This document shows, piece by piece, positions 33,637-41,909 of a stretch of DNA of 43,939 bases (position 1 is its first letter; every line of letters begins with the position of its first letter). The position numbers were made by a program, and so were the translations under genes. The notes beneath the pieces are model-generated. The model saw only the letters and a list, made by a program, of their open reading frames with translations. It was not told where the DNA came from and made no database searches. The DNA is from Deltaproteobacteria bacterium (GTDB lineage Bacteria > Desulfobacterota > Desulfobulbia > Desulfobulbales > JAJRZW01): the NCBI GenBank assembly GCA_024275015.1, contig JAJRZW010000041.1:1-43939 (forward strand), in the 5' to 3' direction.

Positions 33637-35310
33637 ATGCTTAAGGAATTACGGATAAAAAATCTGGCCCTGATTGAGTCCCTGACGGTTGATTTCGGCA
33701 GTGGTCTTGTCGCCATGACCGGTGAGACCGGGGCGGGTAAATCAATCATTATCCAGGCGATTAATCTCCTCCAGGGGGCCAGGGCCGGCGGCGACCTTGT
33801 TCGTAATGGCGCCGACAAGGCCGGGGTCGAGGCCCTGTTCGTAGTCGAGGTTGACAACGCCGTCGGTGCCCGTCTGGCCGAGCTTGATATCGACTTTGAC
33901 GGCGAGATCCTTATCCGGCGGGTAATCCGGACCGCGGGCGGCAGTCGTTTCTACCTGAACGGTGCCATGACCACTGCCGCGGTTCTCGGTGAGATATCCG
34001 CTTCGCTGTTAAGTCTTGCAAGCCAGCATGAACACCAGCGTCTTCTCCAGTCTTCCTTCCAGCTTGATTTTATTGACGCGGTCGGCGGTCTTGATCCTGA
34101 CCGGCAGAAATTATCAGAGGTGTTCCATCGTTATAAGGAGGTCAGCCGCTGTCATGATGAATTGATCGCGGCCCGGGAGGAACGGGGCCGGAAACGTGAT
34201 TTTCTTGCCTTTCAGGTTGAAGAGATCGAGGCGGCAAAACTGGTAAGCGGTGAGGATGAAAAACTGGCGCGGGAACGCGATGTCCTCAAGGCCGGAGATA
34301 CCCTGCGCCGGTTGGGACGGGAGTCTATGAACACCATCAACGGCCGTGCTCTTGATGATATTGGTGTCCTGAAACGCAATCTTGAAAAGATGGCCGCTCT
34401 TGATCCCGTCTTTGGGCAGGTATCGGAATCAATGGCTGAGATTTATTTTCTTCTTGAGGAAAAGGTCGGGGAGCTCCGCGCCTATCTCGAAACCATATCC
34501 GACGATCCCGGTCGTCTGGAAGAGATCGGGGGGCGTATTGATATCATCCAGGGGCTTAAGCGTAAATACGGCCCCGGGATTGACGATATAATAGCCTTCG
34601 GTCTTCAGGCGGCGCAGGATCTCGCCGAGATTGACAACAGTGACGAAAGGCTTACCGATCTGGCCCGCCAACGCGCGGCCCTGGCCGCTGATCTCATTGC
34701 CCGGGCCGCGGCTCTAAGTCGCGCCCGCAGCAGGGCCGCGGGTCGAATAAGTACCCAGGTCGGGGAAGAATTGCAGGCCCTGTGTCTTGAAAACGCCTCC
34801 TTTGCGGTGACCGGGATGGTCGGGGAAAAAGGGGGTATTGACGATATCGGCCCGGGGGGATGGGATTGTCCCGAGTTTATTTTTTCCGCCAATCCCGGCG
34901 AGGAAATGCGTCCCCTGGCCCGGGTCGCCTCCGGAGGGGAGTTGTCCCGGGTCATGCTCGCTCTAAAATGCGCCATGGCGCGGCGCGACCGGGTCGACAC
35001 GGTGATCTTCGACGAGGTTGACAGCGGTATCGGTGGTCGCGCCGCCGAGGCGGTGGGGCGGAAGATCCGTGAGCTTGCCGATCACCACCAGGTGGTCTGC
35101 ATTACCCATCTGCCTCAGATCGCGGCCCGGGCCGATCAACATCTGCTGGTGACCAAGGAAGTGGTCGGGGACAGGACCAGGACGGGTATTTCCTCCCTGG
35201 CACCGCAGGCGCGAAAGGAGGAACTGGCGCGGATGCTTGATGGAGACACCGCCGGCACCTCTACCCTGGCCTATGTTGATGAACTCATGGCCCGGGGGGG
35301 GAGACGGTGA
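33637..35310 (+). CDS. recN: DNA repair protein RecN
   Basis: SMC-like ATPase acting in double-strand break repair. 557 residues. Walker A GETGAGKS is at 29-36 (DFGSGLVAMTGETGAGKSI), followed by the SLASQHEHQRLL element of the N-lobe. Long coiled-coil arms span ~155-380. The C-lobe has the ABC signature VASGGELSRVMLALK and Walker B VIFDEVDSGIGGRAAEAVG, then ITHLPQIAARADQH. The start codon ATG at 33637 fits the family N-terminus MLKELRIKNLALIESL. It shares its stop region with the GTG start of the next gene (four-base overlap). No LexA box was identified upstream. Confidence 0.96.
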   Translation: MLKELRIKNLALIESLTVDFGSGLVAMTGETGAGKSIIIQAINLLQGARAGGDLVRNGADKAGVEALFVVEVDNAVGARLAELDIDFDGEILIRRVIRTAGGSRFYLNGAMTTAAVLGEISASLLSLASQHEHQRLLQSSFQLDFIDAVGGLDPDRQKLSEVFHRYKEVSRCHDELIAAREERGRKRDFLAFQVEEIEAAKLVSGEDEKLARERDVLKAGDTLRRLGRESMNTINGRALDDIGVLKRNLEKMAALDPVFGQVSESMAEIYFLLEEKVGELRAYLETISDDPGRLEEIGGRIDIIQGLKRKYGPGIDDIIAFGLQAAQDLAEIDNSDERLTDLARQRAALAADLIARAAALSRARSRAAGRISTQVGEELQALCLENASFAVTGMVGEKGGIDDIGPGGWDCPEFIFSANPGEEMRPLARVASGGELSRVMLALKCAMARRDRVDTVIFDEVDSGIGGRAAEAVGRKIRELADHHQVVCITHLPQIAARADQHLLVTKEVVGDRTRTGISSLAPQARKEELARMLDGDTAGTSTLAYVDELMARGGRR

Positions 35311-36335
35311 CCTCTGTTCCCGGAGCTGAAGCTGCGGTGGCCCTGTTTTCCGGTGGTCTTGACAGTATTCTGTCATGCCGGTTGCTGATGTCACTCGGGA
35401 TCCGGGTGCGGGCCTTGCGTTTCGTTACCCCTTTTTTCGGTTACGATCTCTGGCTTGACCGTGAGGCCTATGAAAGAAAGACCTTGGAAAAATATGGCAT
35501 AGATGTCCGTCTGATCGATATCAGTGAGCCGTATCTTGCCATGTTGGCGGCTCCGTCCCACGGCTATGGCAAAAATTTCAACCCCTGTCTTGACTGTAAG
35601 ATCATGTTGGCCGGTTTCGCCCGGGAGGAGATGGTCCGTGAGGGTGCCTCGTTTATTATTTCCGGTGAGGTTGTCGGCCAGCGTCCCATGAGTCAGCGCC
35701 GCGATGCCATGCGGGTGGTGGAAAGAGACAGCGGCTGTGACGATATCCTTCTGCGCCCCCTGTGCGCGAAGAATCTTTCCCCCACCCGGCCGGAGCGGAA
35801 AGGGTGGATAGACCGGGAACAATTGCTTGACTTCGCCGGTCGGGGGCGAAAATCGCAGATCCGTCTTGCCGCTGATTTCGGCATTGACGACTATCCCTCT
35901 CCGGGGGGGGGCTGCGTACTCACCGACCCCATCCTTTCCGCCCGGATTCGGGCCTATTATCATTCCGGGGCCAGGCCGAATATCGATGATCTGCGGTTCA
36001 TGCAGGTCGGGCGGCAGTTTCGTCTTCCCGGCGGCGGCTGGTTGGCCCTGGGGCGTAACCAGGAGGAAAATGAGGTGGTACTCTCGCTTTTTCGTCCCGG
36101 TGATATTTTGTTGCAAATGGATGACTGGCCCGGACCCACCGGGATTATCCGTTACGGCGATGATGCAGGTGATCGCCGTCTTGCCGCCGCGATTCTGAAA
36201 CGTTTTGCCGGGAAGGGTGAAGACCGGGAGAGCCATGGGGTGTACCTGTCTGCCTTTCCGGCGGCGGAAGAACGTGGAGAAATGATTGCCGTAAGCGCGG
36301 CCGACCCCGAGTTATGTGATCGTTTTGTGGTATGA
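35307..36335 (+). CDS. PP-loop ATPase related to tRNA thiolation enzymes
   Basis: 342 residues starting with GTG. PP-loop FSGGLDSILSCRLL (14-27) binds ATP and is followed by the family blocks NPCLDCKIMLAG, IISGEVVGQRPMSQRRDAMRVVE, LLRPLCAKNLSPT and DYPSPGGGCVLTDP. The C-terminal third resembles the DUF814/NFACT-type RNA-binding module (GWLALGRNQEENE). Members are annotated as MnmA/ThiI-like tRNA 2- or 4-thiouridine enzymes, but their reaction is not established. The CxxC could carry sulfur. It overlaps recN by four bases; a tRNA gene lies 72 bases downstream. Confidence 0.78.
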   Translation: MTSVPGAEAAVALFSGGLDSILSCRLLMSLGIRVRALRFVTPFFGYDLWLDREAYERKTLEKYGIDVRLIDISEPYLAMLAAPSHGYGKNFNPCLDCKIMLAGFAREEMVREGASFIISGEVVGQRPMSQRRDAMRVVERDSGCDDILLRPLCAKNLSPTRPERKGWIDREQLLDFAGRGRKSQIRLAADFGIDDYPSPGGGCVLTDPILSARIRAYYHSGARPNIDDLRFMQVGRQFRLPGGGWLALGRNQEENEVVLSLFRPGDILLQMDDWPGPTGIIRYGDDAGDRRLAAAILKRFAGKGEDRESHGVYLSAFPAAEERGEMIAVSAADPELCDRFVV

Positions 36336-36350
36336 AGGGCTTGCCCGTTC

Positions 36351-36379
36351 TTGACAGTACATGGTAAAACTGCTACTAC
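36351..36379 (+). promoter_or_regulatory. Sigma70-type promoter of the tRNA-Thr gene
   Basis: A consensus -35 TTGACA (36351-36356), 17-base spacer, and -10-like TACTAC (36374-36379) give a start near 36386, about 22 bases before the tRNA. The -35 is perfect and the -10 is weak. Confidence 0.6.
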
Positions 36380-36407
36380 CGTCAAGCTGATAAAAATGGG
36401 GTATAAC

Positions 36408-36482
<75 letters not shown>

Positions 36483-36540
36483 GTTTATAAACAGCACCCG
36501 GTTGTCGTTTTTTGTCATGTCCCTTGTTTGCTGGCGACCC

Positions 36541-36625
36541 GCCCGTTAAAAAGACGGGCTGGTCGCGGCTGATGTCTGCGCCGCCGATTTTGCCGGGTTG
36601 AAAAAGCCAGGATGGCTTTTTCAAC
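36541..36625 (+). repeat. R1 element, copy e (core deleted), possible terminator of the tRNA
   Basis: GCCCGTTAAAAAGACGGGC (36541-36559) forms a 6-bp stem. GTTGAAAAAGCC (36597-36608) and GGCTTTTTCAAC (36614-36625) form a perfect 12-bp hairpin with a five-base loop. Flanking GGTCGCGG and GCCGATTTTGCCGG match R1 copies c and d. It lies 60 bases after the tRNA. Confidence 0.65.
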
Positions 36626-36644
36626 ACTCTGCCAAGTAAGATGA

Positions 36645-36825
36645 AGTCGTACGCCAGCCCCCGTTCCGGCTGAAAACGACGATTTTCGAGCACCGGGCGG
36701 CGGAATGCGTTACCCCCCGCATACTTGAGGACATAGCCCGAGTTCGGGATTTCAGCAGCCCGCCGTCCGTCGCCCGGCGCTCGAAAATCGTCGAAGGCGC
36801 CTATGCGGGGAGTTGCGAGACTGTC
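36645..36825 (+). repeat. R2 palindromic element, copy d, with inverted centre
   Basis: Left arm CCGGCTGAAAACGACGATT and right arm AATCGTCGAAGGCGCC have the orientation of copy b. The central block (36696-36765, with CCCGAGTTCGGG followed by TTCAGCAGCCCGCCG) is the reverse complement of the copy b centre. Inner arms GACGATTTTCGAGC and GCTCGAAAATCGTC are perfectly complementary. The left outer end has decayed; the right end keeps GAGACTGTC. Confidence 0.75.
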
Positions 36826-36861
36826 TTAGTTGCGGTATGGGCAAAAAAACGGGAGGAGAGG

Positions 36862-37298
36862 ATGAAGGTTGAACAACTGACGATCCGACTTGACAAGAAT
36901 GAACCGGGGAGCCTGGCCCTTATTGCCGCTACCCTGGCGGAAGAGGGGATGAACATTCTTTCCCTTTCCCTTTCCGGTCCCGAGGTCGGGATCGGTGTCC
37001 TGCGGGTGATTGTCAACGATGCCCCCCGGGCCGGAGCGGCCTTACAGGAAAAAGGTTTTTTGACCAGTATTGATCATGTGGTTGTGGTCGCTACCCCCGA
37101 TAAACCCGGGGGGCTGGCCCATGCCCTTGATTATATCGCCCGTGAGGGCTTTAACATTGAATACCTTTACGCCTTTCCCATCGCAGCGGTGAGTCCGGGG
37201 TTAATATCTTCAGATTTGACCGCATTGATGAGGCGATTACCAGTCTGAATCGCGGTGGTTTCAAGGTCCTGGCCATTGAGGAAGTCCTGGCCCTCTGA
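36862..37298 (+). pseudogene. Tandem ACT-domain protein, apparent one-base frameshift
   Basis: Starts with ATG after GGAGGAG. Two ACT ligand-binding domains are expected: residues ~1-68 (EQLTIRLDKNEPGSLALIAATLAEEGMNILSL) and ~70-145 (VVVVATPDKPGGLAHALDYIAREGFNIEYLYAF). After YLYAFP the frame runs into non-family residues and stops at 37248. If one C is restored to the CCC run near 37188-37190, the frame reads HRSGESGVNIFRFDRIDEA and on to IEEVLAL and a stop at 37298, a normal end for such ~145-residue proteins. These proteins sense amino acids; the aminotransferase 26 bases downstream supports this. The defect may be genuine or an assembly error. Confidence 0.75.
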
Positions 37299-37324
37299 TT
37301 CTCTTTTGTTCACGGATCAAATTT

Positions 37325-38512
37325 ATGATTGTTGCTGAAAAAATGGCCGGTTTCGGTAGACGTTCCTCGTGGATCCGGAAGATGTTTGAGGAAGGGGCGC
37401 GTCTCAAGGAAATTTATGGCGTTGATCAGGTATGCGATTTCAGCCTCGGTAACCCTGATCTTTCGCCGCCGCCGGAGTTCGGTCAACGCCTGCAGTCCCT
37501 GGCCGCCTCAGGCGCATCCGGAGTTCACGCCTATATGGCCAATGCCGGGTACAGGGAAACCCGTGAAATGGTGGCGAAAAGGATTGCCGCCGAGCAGGGG
37601 GTTGATCCCGGCGCGGACGGGGTGATCATGACCTGCGGTGCGGCCGGGGCGATAAACATCGCCTTAAAAGCGATTCTGAATCCCGGTGATGAGGTGATCG
37701 TGGTTGCGCCGTACTTTGTTGAATACGGTTTTTATGTAGATAATCACGGCGGCAGGGCGGTGCCGGTGGCGGCGGGGGACGGTTTTGACCTTGATCCTGA
37801 CGCGGTCGGAGCGGTGATTACCGAAAAAACCAGGGCGATTATTGTCAACAGTCCCAATAATCCTTCCGGCATGGTCTATCCCGCCTCTACCCTTAAAAGA
37901 CTTGCCGCCGTTCTGGCCTCGGCGGCGGACAGGTATGGCCGTCCTGTCTTCCTGATAAATGATGAGCCTTATCGTCGCATTGTCTATGATCAGGTTGAGA
38001 TTCCGGCGATCATGGATCTCTGGCCCCATACCATGGTCGCTGATTCTTTTTCCAAGGAACTATCCATTCCCGGGGAGCGTATCGGTTATCTTGCCGTTTC
38101 TCCGGCTATCGCCGAGCATGACGATCTTGTGAACGCCATGATTCTTGCCAACCGGATTCTGGGTTTTGTCAACGCCCCGGCCTTTATGCAGCGGGCCATT
38201 GCCGCTCTTGACGATGTCTGCGTTGACTACAGCCCTTACCACCGCCGCCGTGATCTCTTCTCCCGGATTTTGAGGGATGCCGGGTTGGCTTTTACTCCGC
38301 CCCGGGGTGGGTTTTATTTCTTTCCCCGGTCTCCAATTGCCGATGAGGTGGAGTTCTGCGATATCCTCCGCGATGAAAAAATATTAGCTGTTCCCGGTCG
38401 TGGTTTCGGAACCCCGGGATATTTTCGTCTCGCCTTCTGCGTAAACGATAAGGTTATCGAGAGATCAGCGGCAGGGTTCAAACGGGCGGTTGAGCGGGCA
38501 GGAAGGTCCTGA
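37325..38512 (+). CDS. PLP-dependent aminotransferase, class I/II
   Basis: 395 residues, fold type I. The PLP lysine is K244 in DSFSKELSIPGERIGY. NSPNNPSG (175-182), INDEPYRRIVY with the PLP-pairing Asp, and the C-terminal Arg in GYFRLAFCVND (alpha-carboxylate binding) are present. It resembles the aspartate/alanine aminotransferase group. The amino acid specificity cannot be read from the sequence. Its position after a tandem-ACT protein suggests a regulated amino acid step. ATG at 37325 is close to the preceding stop; a longer N-terminus is not available. Confidence 0.88.
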   Translation: MIVAEKMAGFGRRSSWIRKMFEEGARLKEIYGVDQVCDFSLGNPDLSPPPEFGQRLQSLAASGASGVHAYMANAGYRETREMVAKRIAAEQGVDPGADGVIMTCGAAGAINIALKAILNPGDEVIVVAPYFVEYGFYVDNHGGRAVPVAAGDGFDLDPDAVGAVITEKTRAIIVNSPNNPSGMVYPASTLKRLAAVLASAADRYGRPVFLINDEPYRRIVYDQVEIPAIMDLWPHTMVADSFSKELSIPGERIGYLAVSPAIAEHDDLVNAMILANRILGFVNAPAFMQRAIAALDDVCVDYSPYHRRRDLFSRILRDAGLAFTPPRGGFYFFPRSPIADEVEFCDILRDEKILAVPGRGFGTPGYFRLAFCVNDKVIERSAAGFKRAVERAGRS

Positions 38513-38633
38513 ATCCTTGCGGCGTTCGGGGGACAGTATTGTTGTTTGATCGTTTGTCGTCGCTTCTGCGAGTTAGTTGATCTTCCCTGTAACGTCTTTG
38601 TTTCGACCCTGTTCTCCGCTGTTCACTGATCAA

Positions 38634-38787
38634 CAGTTCGTTGAAAAACGGACTGGTCGCGGTGCATGGACGCAGCCCCTATTTTATTGGGTTTGAAAAA
38701 TCCAATAAAATCGAGAGGTTGACCGGAACTTGTTTTGGCCAACCGGGAGTTGAAAAAGGCAGGACGGCTTTTTCAACAGTCTGTTAA
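38634..38787 (+). repeat. R1 element, copy d (full length)
   Basis: Begins AACAGTTCGTTGAAAAAC and ends CTTTTTCAACAGTCTGTT, inverted repeats of 18 bases with three mismatches. The internal stem ATTTTATTGG (38681-38690) with CCAATAAAAT (38702-38711) is perfect and differs from copy c by paired changes. The core CGAGAGGTTG and a GGTTG...CCAACC hairpin follow. The 38513-38845 gap contains only this element and unstructured sequence. Confidence 0.78.
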
Positions 38788-38845
38788 GGAAGGACAGGGA
38801 GAGAAAGTCTACCGCCTCTGGGTCCGGTCATTTATTTGTTTTTGA

Positions 38846-40336
38846 TCACCATTCATCTTCACTGAGCATCCGGCCAAAACCCCGGTCTTTAAGGCGGGGA
38901 TAGGTGGGTTTCGCTTTTTTTGTCGCTGTCGTCCTGGTTGTCGCGGCTGAGATCGCGGCCGGTGACGGCATCGGAGAGGCAGCCGGGGCCGGGGCAATTG
39001 CGGTAACTTCAGGGGGCGGGGGACGTCTCACCGGCGGCGGGGTTATGTCCCGGGCTGCTGGGGTAGCAAGGGGACCGGGGGTACTGCTGTTTTTTGCCCC
39101 GGTTGATATTCTGATGCCGCCGGTGTTCCCGGATTTTGTCCGTCGCTTTACCCCGCTTGCGGCTTTTTTTCTTCCCGTTGATGATATCTTGGCCTTTTGC
39201 GGTCTGATTATCTTTTTCTTCACCGCGGTTATTCTTTTTTTTGCCGTCTGCGCAATGACTTTCGCGCTATTTTTTTTACCGTCAGGGGTTAACTTGACAA
39301 ACCATAAGGTCGCGGCCGCAATCAGCAGAACCGCTGCCGCGATAAGCAGCGGAATTGTTTTTCCTCGTCCGGGGGGGCGGATGTTTTTGCCTGCAGGGGC
39401 TGGTTTTGCCGGTTCATAGACCGTGGCATCGTTGCCACGCATTACCACCATGTCTTCGCGGTCATTTGCCTCTTTGTTTACGGGCTGCGGCGGGGGGGCT
39501 GTGATGGTGCGGCCTTCCATGTCTATATTCTTCAGAGCCCGGGCGAATTCTGCCGCATTTTGAAATCTCTGCTCCGGATGTTTGGCCAGCCCCTTTGAGG
39601 TACAGAAATCCATTGCCGCCGGGACGTGAAAATTGAGATCGCTGGGTTTGATCGGGTCGATTTTCATTACCCGGTGCATGATTGTGGCCATGGAACTGCC
39701 GGGGAATGGCTTTTCTCCGGTCAGGAGGTGATAGAGGATCACCCCGGCGGAGAAGATGTCGCTTCTGGCGTCAACGGTCTGCCCCATGAATTGTTCAGGC
39801 GACATATATGACGGGGTTCCCATGACATCGCCGAACTGGGTCAGAGTAGAGGACTCGATCCGGGCGATGCCGAAATCGGTGACCTTTATCATGCCGTTAT
39901 CAAGGACGATGATGTTGCCGGGTTTGATGTCACGGTGCACCACTCCCTGGGAGTGGGAATAGTCCAGGGCATCAAGGAGCTGGACCATGATGTTGATGAT
40001 GTCGTCGAGGCTGAAACGTTCGTTATTGTCGATGATTTCTTTTAATTCCCGACCTTTAACGTACTCCATGGCGATAAAGGCGGTGTCATTGTCCTCGCCG
40101 TATTCGTAAACGGTGACGATATTGGGATGAATCAGGCGGCCCGCGGCCTGGGCCTCGCGTTTGAAGCGGGCAAGAAGGTCTTCGGCCTCTTCTTCGTCAA
40201 GGGCGTCCTTGCGTACGGTCTTGATCGCCACAGTCCGTTCTATAAGGGGGTCAAATCCCTTATAGACCACGCCCATGGCCCCACGTCCCAGGCGGGAGAC
40301 GATTTCGTATTTTCCAAACTTTTCCGGATCGGACAT
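38846..40336 (-). CDS. Membrane-anchored Hanks-type Ser/Thr protein kinase
   Basis: 496 residues. The N-terminal kinase domain (~10-268) is complete: G-loop LGRGAMGVVYKG, K39 in VAIK, catalytic HRDIKPGN (134-141), DFG (154-156), GTPSYMSPEQ and the D/R pair of helix C regions. A Pro-rich linker leads to one membrane helix at ~327-346 (IPLLIAAAVLLIAAATLWFV). The ~150-residue C-terminal part is presumably periplasmic, Lys- then Pro/Ala/Thr-rich, with no PASTA or other recognised domain. Kinase targets are unknown. Its neighbours on the same strand code for exported proteins. Confidence 0.92.
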   Translation of the reverse strand: MSDPEKFGKYEIVSRLGRGAMGVVYKGFDPLIERTVAIKTVRKDALDEEEAEDLLARFKREAQAAGRLIHPNIVTVYEYGEDNDTAFIAMEYVKGRELKEIIDNNERFSLDDIINIMVQLLDALDYSHSQGVVHRDIKPGNIIVLDNGMIKVTDFGIARIESSTLTQFGDVMGTPSYMSPEQFMGQTVDARSDIFSAGVILYHLLTGEKPFPGSSMATIMHRVMKIDPIKPSDLNFHVPAAMDFCTSKGLAKHPEQRFQNAAEFARALKNIDMEGRTITAPPPQPVNKEANDREDMVVMRGNDATVYEPAKPAPAGKNIRPPGRGKTIPLLIAAAVLLIAAATLWFVKLTPDGKKNSAKVIAQTAKKRITAVKKKIIRPQKAKISSTGRKKAASGVKRRTKSGNTGGIRISTGAKNSSTPGPLATPAARDITPPPVRRPPPPEVTAIAPAPAASPMPSPAAISAATTRTTATKKAKPTYPRLKDRGFGRMLSEDEW

Positions 40337-40374
40337 ATTTGTCAGGTTAACAGCCTCAAGTTGAAGGAGATATT

Positions 40375-40470
40375 AGGGGTGTCTTGAAAAATGAGGATTT
40401 TTCGAGGTCAGGGCGTGGGCAAGCTCTCATGACGCCGGGATCGGACGAAAAGGCCGTTTTCAGGATACCA
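40375..40470 (-). repeat. R3 element, copy c (reversed)
   Basis: AGGGGTGTCTTGAAAAATG at one side and TTTTCAGGATACCA at the other match the R3 ends in reverse order. CATGACGCCGGGATCGGAC is the reverse of the R3 centre. It lies between the Ser/Thr kinase start and the beta-propeller gene stop. Confidence 0.65.
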
Positions 40471-40526
40471 TTATATCCATGAGATGTATTTCATCTCCTG
40501 AAACCTTCAGCCCGGTCATGTGAGAA

Positions 40527-41909
40527 TCAGTACAGGTTGTGTTCGGAAAGGAAGAGCCGGGCCTTGCCCTTTTCTGCCGCTATTCCAGTCAATATTATTC
40601 TGTTTCCAATACCGAGGGCAAGGGCGGGATTATAATCGGGCAGGTCGGTGCCGGAATATTCCGGCCGCAGGAGTTTGAGGTTGGGGCCTAAAAACAGGAG
40701 GTCGATGTCTTTCCCCCCGGGGTTTGTCAGCGGTTGCTTGATCCCGGTTATTCGTGGAGATTTCGATTCCATCGCTACCACAATGAAGGTTCCGGCCTCG
40801 TTGACAAGGGCGCGGCCGGCGTCCATACCCTTGCCGCCGAATATTCGCGCGTCTTCGAGTTTTGTAAGATCGCTTGAGAGCCTTACCACAAAACAGTCGC
40901 CGTTGCCGTGGTAGCTGTCGCCACGGGTGGAAGGGAAGTTGGGAGAGCTGGTCCAGCCGGTGATGATTACCGAGTCGTTGCGGCCGATACTGAGGTCGTG
41001 AATCACCTCCGTCTGTCCGGCGTTTATGGCGGTGGCGGTTTTTATTTTTTTCAGTTCCGGGTCAAGAATGACGGCGAATCCGGCATTGTCGTTACTGTTG
41101 ATCCTCGGCTGCCAGGCATCTTCACTGAAGGGGAAGTCAATGGAATCGGTGTCGCCGACCGCCACCAGATCCCCGATTTTGTTGACGATTATCGCCTTGA
41201 CCCAGTCTATCCCCCTGCCGCCGATAAAGGTGGCGTTGGCTACCTGCCAGGAGTTTTGGTTTACCCTGAGGATGAAACCGTTGGGACCGGGGCTGAGGGC
41301 AGGCGTGGCTCCGGGCCATTTTTCCGGAAAGATCCCGGTAATGGTCCGGCCCCCCATGTAAATCGATCCGTCCTTGCCAAGGGCGAGGCCGAGGCCATCG
41401 CCGGCAACCGGGGTGGATGACTGTTCAAGGGTCTTCAGGTCAGGGCTTATGCGGCAGAGGAAGGCCTTTTTCCCGCCCGTTTTCGGGGGCGGGGTCATGA
41501 GACCGCCCCCGATCATGGGAAAGTCGGGAGAGTCGGTGCTGCCGGTGATGATGATTCTTCCCCGGCGGTCAAGGATGAGGCCGCCGACCCAATCATCCCC
41601 TTTGCCGCCGATGGTCATCCAGGACAGGACGGTGGCGTCGTCGGGATCGACCCGGGCGACAATAATATCGTTGTCGCCGTTTTTGCCCGGGGTGGCTGCG
41701 GCGATGATGAGATCGCCGCTCTGGTTGGCCCGCAGGTGCAATTGTTTTATCCCCATGATTGCAGGGGCGTTTATGAGGTTTACGCCAATAGCCGGATATA
41801 TGACCGTGCCGATTCCGGAGGTGTCCGGCGCTCCGGCTCCGGCCGTGGTGGGGAGAAACAACAGAGCGGTGAGGAGAAGTATGCCCGGGATCATGGATTG
41901 ATTACGCAT
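40527..41909 (-). CDS. Exported SBBP-repeat beta-propeller protein
   Basis: 460 residues with a signal peptide (MRNQSMIPGILLLTALLFLP, cleavage near the AGAG region). The mature part is built from repeats of the SBBP type: ITGSTDSPDFP, VGDTDSIDFPFSEDAWQPR, ITGWTSSPNFPSTRGDSYHG and TIGGKGDDWVGG / FIGGRGIDWVKA. These imply a beta-propeller of roughly seven blades. Such proteins are secreted or cell-surface, of unknown function. AGGAG lies about 10 bases before the ATG at 41909. Its start overlaps the end of the fibronectin-III gene by 19 bases, so the two are probably one transcript. Confidence 0.82.
   Translation of the reverse strand: MRNQSMIPGILLLTALLFLPTTAGAGAPDTSGIGTVIYPAIGVNLINAPAIMGIKQLHLRANQSGDLIIAAATPGKNGDNDIIVARVDPDDATVLSWMTIGGKGDDWVGGLILDRRGRIIITGSTDSPDFPMIGGGLMTPPPKTGGKKAFLCRISPDLKTLEQSSTPVAGDGLGLALGKDGSIYMGGRTITGIFPEKWPGATPALSPGPNGFILRVNQNSWQVANATFIGGRGIDWVKAIIVNKIGDLVAVGDTDSIDFPFSEDAWQPRINSNDNAGFAVILDPELKKIKTATAINAGQTEVIHDLSIGRNDSVIITGWTSSPNFPSTRGDSYHGNGDCFVVRLSSDLTKLEDARIFGGKGMDAGRALVNEAGTFIVVAMESKSPRITGIKQPLTNPGGKDIDLLFLGPNLKLLRPEYSGTDLPDYNPALALGIGNRIILTGIAAEKGKARLFLSEHNLY

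Noticed and set aside
37180-37200. Programmed frameshift in the ACT gene
   Set aside because: No X-XXY-YYZ slippery heptamer or downstream structure was found at the shift point.
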